Shown here piece by piece: positions 1 through 7,776 of a stretch of DNA of 46,927 nt. The notes beneath the pieces were generated by a model. That model was not told the DNA's origin. It saw only the letters and a list, made by a program, of their open reading frames with translations, and did not search any database. The stretch is from Klebsiella pneumoniae (GTDB taxonomy: Bacteria; Pseudomonadota; Gammaproteobacteria; Ga0077536): positions 1 to 46,927 of the forward strand of contig CAMAXW010000026.1 in assembly GCA_945862315.1 (NCBI GenBank). The letters run 5' to 3'. Positions within the stretch are counted from its first letter, which is position 1. The number at the start of each line of letters is the position of its first letter. The translations under genes and the position numbers were made by a program.

Positions 1-666
1 CACTACGCGACCGAACAAGACATGGTGATGGACATCGCCGCGGCGCTCAACGAAGAGTACATAGAACTGGCCGATGCCGGCTGCCCGGTAATCCAAATTG
101 AGGAACCCGTCCACCATTTCAACTGCAACTCACTGCCGCCCTGTACCGATAAAGATTTGGAATTTTATACGGCGGCTTTCAATCGCCAGGTGCAGGGTGT
201 TAAGACCGAAATCTGGGCGCACACCTGCTGGGGCAATCCCAATCAACAGAGTTTTTATTGGGATCGACCCAGCTACGAGCGTCCCTTGCCCTATTTTTTG
301 GCGATGAACTGCGACGTCCTCATGTTGGAAGGTGGCAGCAATCAGGCCCGTGATATTGCGCTGCTCAAGCACCACAAGACCGATAAAAAAATTGGCATCG
401 GCGTGGTTGACCATACCCGTACCACGGTGGAATCACCGGAGCAGGTGGCCGCGACCATTCGTCACGCCTTGGAATATGTGCCGCCGGAGCGCCTGATTAT
501 TACCGCCGATTGCGGGTTTGGCCGCGAGGGATTATCGCGGCGCATCGCGCATTACAAGTGTGTGTCCTTGGTGTTAGGAACCAACATCGTGCGGCGTGAG
601 CTGGGGCTGGAGGAGGCACGGGTGCGGGTTGCCGATCCGCGCTACGCTTTTAACCTCGACCTATAA
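1..666 (+). CDS. Core MetE-like (cobalamin-independent) methionine synthase family protein, 3' part
   Basis: The reading frame is open from the first base, so the start lies upstream of the window; 221 codons are visible. The protein has the zinc and active-site landmarks of the MetE C-terminal (UROD/MetE-like barrel) domain: a His-x-Cys pair in HTCWGN (about nt 220), a glutamate in LEGGSN (about nt 325), and a late cysteine in ADCGFG (about nt 511). Such proteins transfer a methyl group to a thiol, usually homocysteine, in the cytoplasm. Because the N-terminal half is missing, full-length MetE cannot be told from the shorter 'core' MetE proteins whose methyl donor differs. A GC-rich inverted repeat (673-679 with 692-698) follows the stop and then a four-T run, a weak terminator candidate. 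Family assignment is firm; exact substrate is inference. Confidence 0.85.
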   Translation, partial: HYATEQDMVMDIAAALNEEYIELADAGCPVIQIEEPVHHFNCNSLPPCTDKDLEFYTAAFNRQVQGVKTEIWAHTCWGNPNQQSFYWDRPSYERPLPYFLAMNCDVLMLEGGSNQARDIALLKHHKTDKKIGIGVVDHTRTTVESPEQVAATIRHALEYVPPERLIITADCGFGREGLSRRIAHYKCVSLVLGTNIVRRELGLEEARVRVADPRYAFNLDL

Positions 667-672
667 TCTGCG

Positions 673-706
673 GGCGCGCTGGCCAATGCTGGCGCGCCAC
701 GCTTTT
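673..706 (+). terminator. Weak stem-loop after the MetE-like gene
   Basis: A 7-bp perfect stem, GGCGCGC (673-679) with GCGCGCC (692-698), encloses a 12-nt loop and is followed by CTTTT. It begins 6 bases after the stop codon. The T-run is short, so termination is possible but not certain. Confidence 0.35.
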
Positions 707-797
707 AAAAAGTAACCCGCAGTACCCCTATTTTTCACCGCTATGTTGCGGGCGATGGCGCGCCGGTAGCTCCGCGCCTAAGACGAGAGATCCCTCA

Positions 798-1490
798 ATG
801 GACGCACCCAAACCCCCTCAGGAGTCCGCCCGGCTGGCGGCGTTGCACGCGTACCGGTTGTTGGACACTTCGCCCGAAGCGGCCTTCGATGACATCACGC
901 AATTGGTCGCACGGCTGTGCGATATGCCGATAGCGTTGGTCTCGTTGGTGGACACCGACCGTCAGTGGTTTAAGTCGCGAGTGGGTTTAGAGAGCACTCA
1001 AACGGCACGCGAGACGGCGTTTTGTGCGCACACTATTTTGGAGAACATCCCCTTGGTGGTGACGGACGCCACCTTGGACGCACGCTTTGCTGACAATCCG
1101 CTGGTAACAGGCGACCCCGGGATTCGTTTTTATGCGGGTGCGCCACTGGTTACTCCCAATGGATTAGCCCTCGGCACGCTGTGCGTCATCGATGTGAAAC
1201 CGCGGGAGTTAAGTGCTGTGCAACTCGACGCTTTGCAAGGTCTGGCGCGGGCGGTGACGGCACAGATGGAATTGCGGCGGGTTTCACACGACTTGGCGCA
1301 GAGCTTGGAGAAAGTAAAAGTACTGGAAGGTCTGCTGCCAATCTGCGCTTGGTGCCGGCAAGTGCGCGACACTGAGGGCCATTGGCGCAGCACGGAGGAC
1401 TATTTCAAAAGCCAATTGAACGTGGCGGTAACGCACGGCATGTGTCCTAGCTGTTATGCCGAGCACCGCCCGAAGTCGCAAGGTACTTAA
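798..1490 (+). CDS. GAF-domain sensory protein with C-terminal CxxC pairs
   Basis: The 230-residue soluble protein has a GAF fold at about residues 25-165, preceded by the R-x-x-A-L-x-x-Y-x-L-L-D-T-x-P opening common to this GAF class. A short helical stretch follows (about 150-178). The tail carries two Cys-x-x-Cys pairs, CAWC (183-186) and CPSC (216-219), around a Trp and Tyr; this zinc-ribbon-like tail is seen on many GAF, PAS and response-regulator proteins that have no output domain. There is no kinase, GGDEF or HTH domain, so it probably acts by binding a small molecule or partner protein. Upstream is GAGAG, a weak ribosome site before ATG 798. It stands alone between a methyltransferase and an antiporter. 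Ligand and partner are unknown. Confidence 0.75.
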   Translation: MDAPKPPQESARLAALHAYRLLDTSPEAAFDDITQLVARLCDMPIALVSLVDTDRQWFKSRVGLESTQTARETAFCAHTILENIPLVVTDATLDARFADNPLVTGDPGIRFYAGAPLVTPNGLALGTLCVIDVKPRELSAVQLDALQGLARAVTAQMELRRVSHDLAQSLEKVKVLEGLLPICAWCRQVRDTEGHWRSTEDYFKSQLNVAVTHGMCPSCYAEHRPKSQGT

Positions 1491-1717
1491 ACAAGCGGTT
1501 GGTCGAGCGGCGCGCGAGCTCGGCGGCAACCCCGTGCAGCGCGGCCACCGGGCGCAAAACCCACCGCCACGTCACTGCGTTGGAACGGGCTTTAAATTGC
1601 CCAGCCAGCAACACGCCTAAGGATGTCGCCTGACCAACCCAGTCCTAGCACCCCAAGCGCTATCGCTTTAACATCTCCCGCTTACTTGTGATTCTCCTGC
1701 GGCGACCGGTAAATCCC

Positions 1718-2794
1718 ATGAAACTAACACCCAACTTGCCCTGGTGGTCGCTCGCAGCGCCGGCGTTAGGCTGCGCGCTGGTGGCTGGCAGCTATCTGGG
1801 GTTGCCGGCGCTCCCCAGTTTGCTGTTGGCAGCGGTGCTGCTGGGGTGCGTTATCGCCGCTGTTCATCACGCGGAGGTTGTTGCGCACCGCGTGGGTGAG
1901 CCCTTTGGGACGCTACTTCTGGCGGTTGCGGTGACGATCATCGAGGTGGCACTCATTATTTCCATGATGAGGTCGGCGCCGGACCATGCCGCGGCCTTGG
2001 CGCGCGATACGGTCTTTGCCGCAGTGATGATCATCCTCAATGGCATTGTGGGCTTATGTCTGTTGCTGGGGGCCTCACGTTTCCGCGAACAAACCTTCCA
2101 ATTGCAGGGTGTTAACGCCGCCCTCACCACCCTTGCCGCCATCGTGGTGCTAACCCTGGTGCTGCCCAACTACACCGACAGCACGCCCGGGCCCACGTAT
2201 AGTTCGGGCCAGTTGGCCTTCATCGCGGTGGTGTCCACAGGACTGTACGCGACGTTTGTGTTGGTCCAAACGGTGCGTCACCGAGACTATTTTTTGGCGA
2301 GTGATGCCGGACTGGCACCGCATATCGACCGCCCCAGTGGGCGCATGAGCCTCCTGAGCGGCCTGATGCTACTGGTGGCGCTGGGCGCCGTGGTGCTGCT
2401 GGCGAAAGCTTTGGCACCTGCTTTGGAACTCGCGGTGGCGAGTGCTGGCGCGCCGAAAGCGGTGGTTGGCGTGGTGATCGCACTGTTTGTGCTGTTGCCA
2501 GAGGGGATGGCGGCGGTCCGCGCGGCGCAGGCCAACCGGCTGCAGACCAGCCTGAATTTGGCGCTGGGTTCCGCGTTAGCCACCATCGCTTTGACAATCC
2601 CGGTGGTGGCCTTGGTGTCGCTCGTGGAGGGTTGGTCGCTGGATCTCGGTATCGATGCTAAATCCACCGTGTTATTGGTGCTATCGCTAGGGACTGCCGC
2701 GCTATCCTTGGCGACGGGACGCACGACCGTCATGCAAGGCGCCGTGCATTTAGTCATTTTTGCGGTGTATTTGTTCACGACCGTGGTGCCGTAA
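1718..2794 (+). CDS. chaA: Calcium/sodium:proton antiporter, ChaA type
   Basis: This inner-membrane carrier of the CaCA superfamily exchanges cytoplasmic Ca2+ or Na+ for external protons. The product (358 residues from ATG 1718; E. coli ChaA is about 366) is almost wholly hydrophobic, with about ten or eleven membrane segments. The first alpha-repeat is clear: HHAEVVAHRVGEPFGTLLLA, then an acidic T-I-I-E. The second is LLPEGMAAVRAAQANRLQTS followed by a Gly-Ser-Ala-Leu-Ala helix. An in-frame GTG at 1688 would add ten residues, but ATG 1718 gives the usual length. The 220 bases upstream hold no recognisable gene. The next gene starts 30 bases after the stop but is functionally unrelated. Confidence 0.88.
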   Translation: MKLTPNLPWWSLAAPALGCALVAGSYLGLPALPSLLLAAVLLGCVIAAVHHAEVVAHRVGEPFGTLLLAVAVTIIEVALIISMMRSAPDHAAALARDTVFAAVMIILNGIVGLCLLLGASRFREQTFQLQGVNAALTTLAAIVVLTLVLPNYTDSTPGPTYSSGQLAFIAVVSTGLYATFVLVQTVRHRDYFLASDAGLAPHIDRPSGRMSLLSGLMLLVALGAVVLLAKALAPALELAVASAGAPKAVVGVVIALFVLLPEGMAAVRAAQANRLQTSLNLALGSALATIALTIPVVALVSLVEGWSLDLGIDAKSTVLLVLSLGTAALSLATGRTTVMQGAVHLVIFAVYLFTTVVP

Positions 2795-2824
2795 AATCGT
2801 TAACGCGCACGAATTCACTCCCTT

Positions 2825-3691
2825 ATGCGTTTTAAATCGCCCCCTCGCGAGGCTGTTGCCCCCGCTATTTTCAGTCACCCAGCGTTTGCTTTTTGTGCCG
2901 GGCGGGTTGCTTGGTTAGCCGGTGCTAACTGGCCGCAGGTGGCCGATCTCAACGCTGCGGGTCCGCGACCGGCGCACCTTTTTGGGGGCGCGCCTATCGA
3001 ATTTGTCGCGCAAACCGCTGAGCTTTTGAGCGACGGGCTGCATTACGAGCAACGTATCTTTCAGCGTGGACTCGTCGCGACCCGGCCGGCGAACTGGCAC
3101 GATCTTTTAAACGCCCTAATTTGGCGCGAGCGCTTTGCGCTCAAGTGCGCGGTGAACGCGGCCTATGTGCGCGAATTTGCCACCCGGACGCCGGGGCCCA
3201 GAAGCCGCGCGCAGTGCGCTCTGACGCATTTTGATGAAGGGGGCGCTATTCTGGTGACGCGTGATGTGGCGTTGGTCGAGGCTTGGGACCGGCACGACTG
3301 GGCGAACGTTTTTTGGCCCGCCAGCGGCCGCGCCGAGTGGGCCGCCGAGTTGCTGCTGTTTGGACATGCACTGCTGGAGCAATATCTGCTGGCCGGTGCG
3401 TTGCCGGTAGCGAAGTGTTTGGTGGTGTATTTGCCGCCAGGGGCGAGTGCTCAGGACGTCTTGCCGGAGGTGGCGCAAGCCATTGTGCAGGGCGCTTTGC
3501 TGGCCGATCCCAGCGAGCTGCGGCCGCTGCCGCTAGCCGGAATTCCCGGCTGGCATCCGCAGAATGCGCAAGTTTCGTTTGTGCGCGAGGCGCCTTGTTT
3601 TCGCCCGGTGCGCCCGGGCCGAGATTATCCGCCGCCGTGGGTGGTTGCCAGCCCACGCCTTGCGACTCTTTTCTCTAGCGGAGACTTGTAG
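2825..3691 (+). CDS. DUF3025 domain-containing protein
   Basis: The 288-residue cytoplasmic protein is of unknown function. The DUF3025 landmarks are visible: Y-E-x-R-I-F at about residues 74-79, then NWHDLLNALIW at 90-100, K-C-A-V-N-A-A-Y at 107-114, and LTHFDEGGA at about 133-141. The invariant His and acidic residues look like a metal or catalytic centre, but no activity is established for the family. It is found mainly in gamma- and betaproteobacteria. It starts at ATG 2825, 30 bases after chaA, without a strong ribosome site, and is followed 51 bases later by the DUF2058 gene. Family assignment is confident; a role is not proposed. Confidence 0.8.
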   Translation: MRFKSPPREAVAPAIFSHPAFAFCAGRVAWLAGANWPQVADLNAAGPRPAHLFGGAPIEFVAQTAELLSDGLHYEQRIFQRGLVATRPANWHDLLNALIWRERFALKCAVNAAYVREFATRTPGPRSRAQCALTHFDEGGAILVTRDVALVEAWDRHDWANVFWPASGRAEWAAELLLFGHALLEQYLLAGALPVAKCLVVYLPPGASAQDVLPEVAQAIVQGALLADPSELRPLPLAGIPGWHPQNAQVSFVREAPCFRPVRPGRDYPPPWVVASPRLATLFSSGDL

Positions 3692-3742
3692 GCGCTGTCT
3701 GGGCCCTGCAAATTTCTATTCTCACGACCGGGAGACCGTTTT

Positions 3743-4285
3743 ATGCGTAACGCATTGCAAGAGCAGCTGTTAAAGGCCGGGCTCATCAAGGACAAAGAAA
3801 TAAAGGAGGCGCATAAGCAGCAGCGGCGTGAGGATCGGCGACCACCGCCGGTGAAAGGCGCGCCACCGCCACCACCCGCGGCCCGTACGGAAGCCGACCG
3901 TGCCCGCGCCGCGAAAACCGAACGCGACCGCGGGCTGAACGCCGAGCGCGAGGCGCGGGCTGCGCGCAAGGCGCTGATTAGCCAAATCGCCCAGCTGATC
4001 GACCCCTTTCGTAGGCCGCATAACGATGGCGAGGAAGTCTATAATTTTATCGACGGCGGCGCGGTGAAGCGCATCTATGTCGCGGCTAACACGCGCGCTG
4101 CGTTGGCCAGCGGCGAGTACGGCATCGTGCGTTTACGCACCCGCTATGTGGTGATTACCGCCGAAGGTGCGCAGGCTGTGCGCCAGCGCGCCCCGGAATT
4201 TCTCATCGTTCAAAACGAGACGGTTAACACGGCAGAAGACCCGGCGTACTTAGAACATCCCATTCCCGATGACCTATTGTGGTGA
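3743..4285 (+). CDS. yaiL: DUF2058 (YaiL-family) protein
   Basis: The 180-residue protein matches the YaiL/DUF2058 family. It has a basic, highly charged N-terminus rich in Lys, Glu and Arg (residues 1-75, probably a long helix, interrupted by a proline run at about 33-46), then a compact domain with YNFIDGG (about 101-107), VKRIYV (109-114) and RTRYVVI (132-138). The family is sometimes described as nucleoprotein or polynucleotide-associated, but no biochemical role is settled. It starts at ATG 3743, with GGGAG 13 bases ahead. Its neighbours are DUF3025 and the ribosome maturation factor DarP, so a link to RNA or ribosomes is plausible but only inferred. Confidence 0.82.
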   Translation: MRNALQEQLLKAGLIKDKEIKEAHKQQRREDRRPPPVKGAPPPPPAARTEADRARAAKTERDRGLNAEREARAARKALISQIAQLIDPFRRPHNDGEEVYNFIDGGAVKRIYVAANTRAALASGEYGIVRLRTRYVVITAEGAQAVRQRAPEFLIVQNETVNTAEDPAYLEHPIPDDLLW

Positions 4286-4391
4286 GGCCGCGTACGTCCG
4301 GTCGCGCCTGCTGGCCGCTGCGCTTAAGATGCCCACCCGGGCGGCGGCCGCAGTGGCCGGTGAACCGACTTTCTAGCCAGTGAGGAATCCC

Positions 4392-4913
4392 GTGAATTCG
4401 GTGACGCCAGATGACGAGATCAGTAAATCAGCCCTAAAGCGCGAACATCACAGTTTTAAAGCGTTGGGGGAAGAACTGGCTGCGCTGTCCGAGCGCCAGT
4501 TCAAGCGGCTCAAACTCGACGAATCGCTGTGCGAGGCCATCGCTGAAGCGCGTCGACTCAAACATGGTTCCCTGCAACGCCAGCTGCGCCACTTGGCTAA
4601 TCTGTTGGTTGAGCACGACCCGGTGGCCATTCGCCGCAAGCTCACCCTGCTGTTAGAGCCGGTGCAGGAAGACGCCCGGATGCTGCGCGAAGTAGAACGT
4701 TGGCGTGACGCACTGTTGGCAGGAGAGGAGGACTGCTTGGCCGATATCAGCGAGCGTTGCCCAACTATTGAAACCCAGCAGGTGTTGACCCTCGCGCGCG
4801 ACGCGCGGGCCGAAAAAATCGCTGGCCGGCCACCCAAATGTGCCCGACTGCTGTTCAAATATCTGCGCCAAGCCAGGGTGGCAAGCGCCGCCATTGGACC
4901 CGCTGCGCCTTAA
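4392..4913 (+). CDS. darP: Dual-action ribosomal maturation protein DarP (YjgA, DUF615)
   Basis: DarP (YjgA) helps late assembly of the 50S ribosomal subunit in E. coli. This 173-residue product has the family's typical small, very basic, all-helical layout: a D-D-E-I-S-K-S-x-x-K-R-E opening, L-x-x-L-S-x-x-Q-x-K-R-L (about 30-42), and LRHLANLL about residue 65, ending in KCARLLFKYLR. Three in-frame GTG codons (4380, 4392, 4401) precede the conserved part. GTG 4392 is chosen because GAGGA lies at 4382-4386 with a spacing of five bases. The gene lies between DUF2058 and ribA; no terminator separates them. Confidence 0.85.
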   Translation: MNSVTPDDEISKSALKREHHSFKALGEELAALSERQFKRLKLDESLCEAIAEARRLKHGSLQRQLRHLANLLVEHDPVAIRRKLTLLLEPVQEDARMLREVERWRDALLAGEEDCLADISERCPTIETQQVLTLARDARAEKIAGRPPKCARLLFKYLRQARVASAAIGPAAP

Positions 4914-4944
4914 AAAAGAGCGCCTCGGGCACTCAAGGATCGCT

Positions 4945-5781
4945 ATGTTTACCTATCTCAATCCCGCCGTGCGTCAGCAGTTGGTCGGCGCCGGCAAGTT
5001 AATACGGATCAATGGACGCGGCGCTTTGCTGGCGGTCGAGGCACCGCCCCCGGAGGGCGAACTCGCGATCAACGTGCTGGGCCCCATTCCGCTGCCCGTG
5101 CGAATTGAGGCGACGGAAATCAAAACCCAGTGGTACGCCACGGTTCGCAGCACCGAACTGGCGAAGGTAGAAGCGCTGGCCCGAGACTTGAACCAGCAAG
5201 GTGGCCAGCACCTGTTTGCGACCTTGGCCACCAGTTTGGCGGTTAACAGCGTGTTGCTGGTGGGCGACCCCAGCCGGCTGCGTAATCCGTTGGTGCGGGT
5301 GCATTCCAGTTGTATGACGGGCGATGTATTTGGTTCTCAACGTTGCGAATGCGGGCCGCAATTTATGTCGGCGCTGCAGCGGATCAACGCAGATGAGGCG
5401 GGCGGGCTACTGGTGTATATGTCCGGGCACGAGGGGCGTGGCATTGGCCTGTGGGCTAAAGCTGCCACCTATCTGCTGCAGGATGCGGGCGAGAACACCT
5501 ATGAGGCTAATCGCACGCTGGGTCTCCCGGATGATTCTCGGGATTTCTCGGACGCCGCCGCGCTGCTGCATTATTTTATCGGTAACGCGCCGTTTCGCTT
5601 GCTGACCAACAATCCCAAGAAAGTTAGCGACCTCAATGATTTTGGTTTGACCCACATCACCCCAGTGCGGCACGTCACGGGGGTGAATGCGTGGAACCAG
5701 CGTTATCTGGCCGCCAAGCGCGACTGGGGCCATGCGCTGTCGGAACAAGATCTCGAGAACGTGGATCCTAAAAGACCCTAA
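4945..5781 (+). CDS. ribA: GTP cyclohydrolase II, long form
   Basis: GTP cyclohydrolase II opens the imidazole ring of GTP, the first step of riboflavin synthesis, in the cytoplasm. The zinc cysteines are C123, C134 and C136 (C-x10-C-x-C). GHEGRGIGL (161-169) and TNNPKK (221-226) complete the active site. At 278 residues it is longer than E. coli RibA (about 196): roughly 70 extra residues precede the catalytic core, without the DHBP synthase motifs of RibAB. The frame is open from 4840 inside darP, but ATG 4945 with AAGGA at 4935-4939 is the natural start. The gap after darP is only 31 bases, so an FMN riboswitch does not fit here and none is seen. Catalytic assignment is firm; the purpose of the N-terminal extension is unknown. 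Confidence 0.9.
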   Translation: MFTYLNPAVRQQLVGAGKLIRINGRGALLAVEAPPPEGELAINVLGPIPLPVRIEATEIKTQWYATVRSTELAKVEALARDLNQQGGQHLFATLATSLAVNSVLLVGDPSRLRNPLVRVHSSCMTGDVFGSQRCECGPQFMSALQRINADEAGGLLVYMSGHEGRGIGLWAKAATYLLQDAGENTYEANRTLGLPDDSRDFSDAAALLHYFIGNAPFRLLTNNPKKVSDLNDFGLTHITPVRHVTGVNAWNQRYLAAKRDWGHALSEQDLENVDPKRP

Positions 5782-5831
5782 ACACCGCGCTACGCGGCGC
5801 GCCTACCCACTTTAAGATGGAGTCACTCGCT

Positions 5832-6296
5832 ATGCGCCGTATTTTTTTCGTCGGCTTATCGTGGCTGTTGTGTAGCGCGTTCGCCAACGCGGTTGAACCC
5901 ACCCCAGCCAAAGCGGATCACCACGCGCGGGGTGTGGCGGCGCTAGAAATCATCACCGGTGGCGGGACAGCGAAGCTCGTCGAGGGGTTGCAGGATCTGG
6001 CACCCGAATTGGGCGATTGGGTCATCGATTTCGCTTATGGAGAGGTCGTCTCGCGGCCACAATTGGACTTGCGTACCCGGGAACTTGCCACCGTTGCGGC
6101 GCTCACCGCCTTAGGCAATGCACCGCCGCAGTTGCGCTCGCATATCAAAGGCGCACTCAATGCCGGCTGTACGCCGCGTGAGGTGCTGGAAGTGGTGCTG
6201 CAAATGAGCGTTTATGCGGGTTTTCCGGCGGCCTTGAATGGCGTTGCCGCCGTGCGGGAAGTGTTCACCGAACGCGGTATCAAGGTGCCGCACTGA
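5832..6296 (+). CDS. Exported carboxymuconolactone decarboxylase-fold protein
   Basis: The 154-residue product has a Sec signal peptide (MRRIFFVGLSWLLCSAFANA, cut probably after residue 20) and a mature carboxymuconolactone decarboxylase/AhpD-like fold. Characteristic residues are the Arg-Glu in LRTRELATVAAL, a His in RSHIKGAL, and a lone Cys in NAGCTPREVLE. It lacks the Cys-x-x-Cys of AhpD peroxidase-type members, so a decarboxylase or lactone-type activity is more likely than disulfide chemistry. The start is ATG 5832; an in-frame ATG at 5817 would add five residues, but GGAG at 5819-5822 is well placed for 5832. Periplasmic location is unusual for this mostly cytoplasmic family. Substrate unknown. 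Confidence 0.75.
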   Translation: MRRIFFVGLSWLLCSAFANAVEPTPAKADHHARGVAALEIITGGGTAKLVEGLQDLAPELGDWVIDFAYGEVVSRPQLDLRTRELATVAALTALGNAPPQLRSHIKGALNAGCTPREVLEVVLQMSVYAGFPAALNGVAAVREVFTERGIKVPH

Positions 6297-6547
6297 CGTT
6301 GGCCGTGGGCCCGACCGCGGCCCTTACAGCGTGGTTGATGCAGGCCGCGCATTGGCGCGGTGGGCACGCGCAGTGTTCCTGACTTTCTTGTTAAAGGTGC
6401 GCAAGCGATTGCTTCGCGCGGCGACCAGCACCGGGCGGGTCGGTATGCCGCCATCCTCGCCAGTGCTGGGGTTTCTGGCGCTAGTGCGATGGCCAAACAG
6501 GCGGCTGCGGCAGCGCGCCGGCGTGAGGTCTTGCGCAACACGCTGTT
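6297..6547. other. Convergent intergenic region with no supported gene
   Basis: This 251-bp gap lies between the end of the exported decarboxylase-fold gene and the end of the minus-strand propeller gene. Open frames cross it on both strands but match no family I recognise and lack ribosome sites. No terminator with a T-run is evident. Confidence 0.5.
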
Positions 6548-7570
6548 TCAAATCAGTTGGCTGGCCTGCAGTGCGCGGCGCCGCTTACTTCTATCGAAAT
6601 ATTGGTAGAAGAGTCGCATCCGCCAAGACCAAGCAGAGATTTCTGCCATACACAGTGCATTGGTCAGCGGCACCAGCGGGAACCTGTGCGTAAATTCTGT
6701 TGTATCAATGGGCTTGCCAATGACCGAGGGGTGGGCAAAATCTTGCCGTCCGGGTGAGCGAATTTCATTGATTTGTCCTTGCGCGCGGATGCCGATAATA
6801 CTGCTGGGCCCGTGGCTCGGAAATTTTCTGATCATGCAGTTGGCGCCGTCGCGCGAGGCCCGTGACAGGCTTTCACTGACGCCGAAATAGTGGGTGTCTG
6901 GCGTCGCCACCACGCCCCGGATGAAATTGCCCCGCGACACGACCCGAGTCCTGCCCGCCAGACTGACACAACTGCCCGTCATCGAGCTCAACGTGTAGAA
7001 GGTGCCATTTTCCTGCCAGACGTTATGGGGGCTGTAACCGACATAAAGTCTTTCCACTAACGCGCGATCGGTTTCCCGATACTGATAAATAAGACCGACG
7101 CGATTGATGCTGCCGCCGAGATAAATTGAGCCGGCATGGTGGTAAATGGAATTGAGGTGGAAGGCCTTTAATTTTCCGGCGGTAGCGCCGGCGCTTTCTC
7201 CCTGCGGGTACCATTTTTCCCATTGCCCATCACGGTAAGTGGCGATCAGGCAGTCGTAGGTGCACACCGCCCACAGGGCACCATCGAAATAATACAACTG
7301 GTGCAAATCTCGCAGCCGGAACGGCGCGTAGAGCTCGTCTATTGGTTTGAGATCGTAATCAAAAACTAAAATGACGCCGTCTTGATCGTCCATTTTATTT
7401 TTGCCGGTGGCGTAGGCGATCCGGCGGGCTGCAACGAATATTTTATCCTCGCTATAGGTGATGCCGTAATAAGTGCCTCGGCCGCCGTCGATCAGCCAAG
7501 CCTCCGGGGTGTGCTCGTCGATGCAGATAAAACCACGGTTAGTGGTAATGAGAAGTGGCGGTTGCATCAT
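6548..7570 (-). CDS. Hypothetical propeller-like protein, atypical base composition
   Basis: I do not recognise a named family. From ATG 7570 (tandem ATG codons at 7570 and 7567; AAGGAA lies 10 bases upstream) the product is about 340 residues. It has no signal peptide or membrane segment. The chain looks like successive beta-blades: repeated hydrophobic strands with G-I-x-Y-S-E-D-K-I-F-V-A, LHQLYYFDGALWAVCTYD, FHLNSIYHHAGSIYLGG, GYSPHNVWQENGTFYTLSS and F-I-R-G-V-V-A, a layout typical of six- or seven-bladed propellers. The GC content is lower than its neighbours: hand counts of three 60-base rows give 27, 30 and 32 G/C, against 43 in a row of the next gene. It is co-directional with the molybdenum hydroxylase genes but 206 bases downstream. 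Possible horizontal acquisition. Confidence 0.6.
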   Translation of the reverse strand: MMQPPLLITTNRGFICIDEHTPEAWLIDGGRGTYYGITYSEDKIFVAARRIAYATGKNKMDDQDGVILVFDYDLKPIDELYAPFRLRDLHQLYYFDGALWAVCTYDCLIATYRDGQWEKWYPQGESAGATAGKLKAFHLNSIYHHAGSIYLGGSINRVGLIYQYRETDRALVERLYVGYSPHNVWQENGTFYTLSSMTGSCVSLAGRTRVVSRGNFIRGVVATPDTHYFGVSESLSRASRDGANCMIRKFPSHGPSSIIGIRAQGQINEIRSPGRQDFAHPSVIGKPIDTTEFTHRFPLVPLTNALCMAEISAWSWRMRLFYQYFDRSKRRRALQASQLI

Positions 7571-7776
7571 GGGTATCGCGTTCCTTGCGGGGTAAGAGCA
7601 AGGCATCTCTAAAAAAATGAGATGCCAGTCGCTGGCTGCCGGAATAGCGCCGGAAGGATAGCCGCCCCATTCCCCGCAATCTAGACCTGCGGTGGCCGCA
7701 TTGGGAGGCGGCAAGCGCGTTGACTGTGATGGACAGCGCGCGCTGCCGCACTACTGGCTGGGCGCGCGCGAAGCGT

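Noticed and set aside
1688-1717. GTG 1688 as the chaA start
   Set aside because: It would add an Arg-rich decapeptide not seen in the family; ATG 1718 gives the normal N-terminus.
4914-4944. FMN riboswitch before ribA
   Set aside because: The gap after darP is 31 bases, far too short, and no RFN element motif is present.
6360-6608. 82-codon plus-strand open frame overlapping the propeller gene end
   Set aside because: No family, no ribosome site, and it runs antisense into a better-supported gene.
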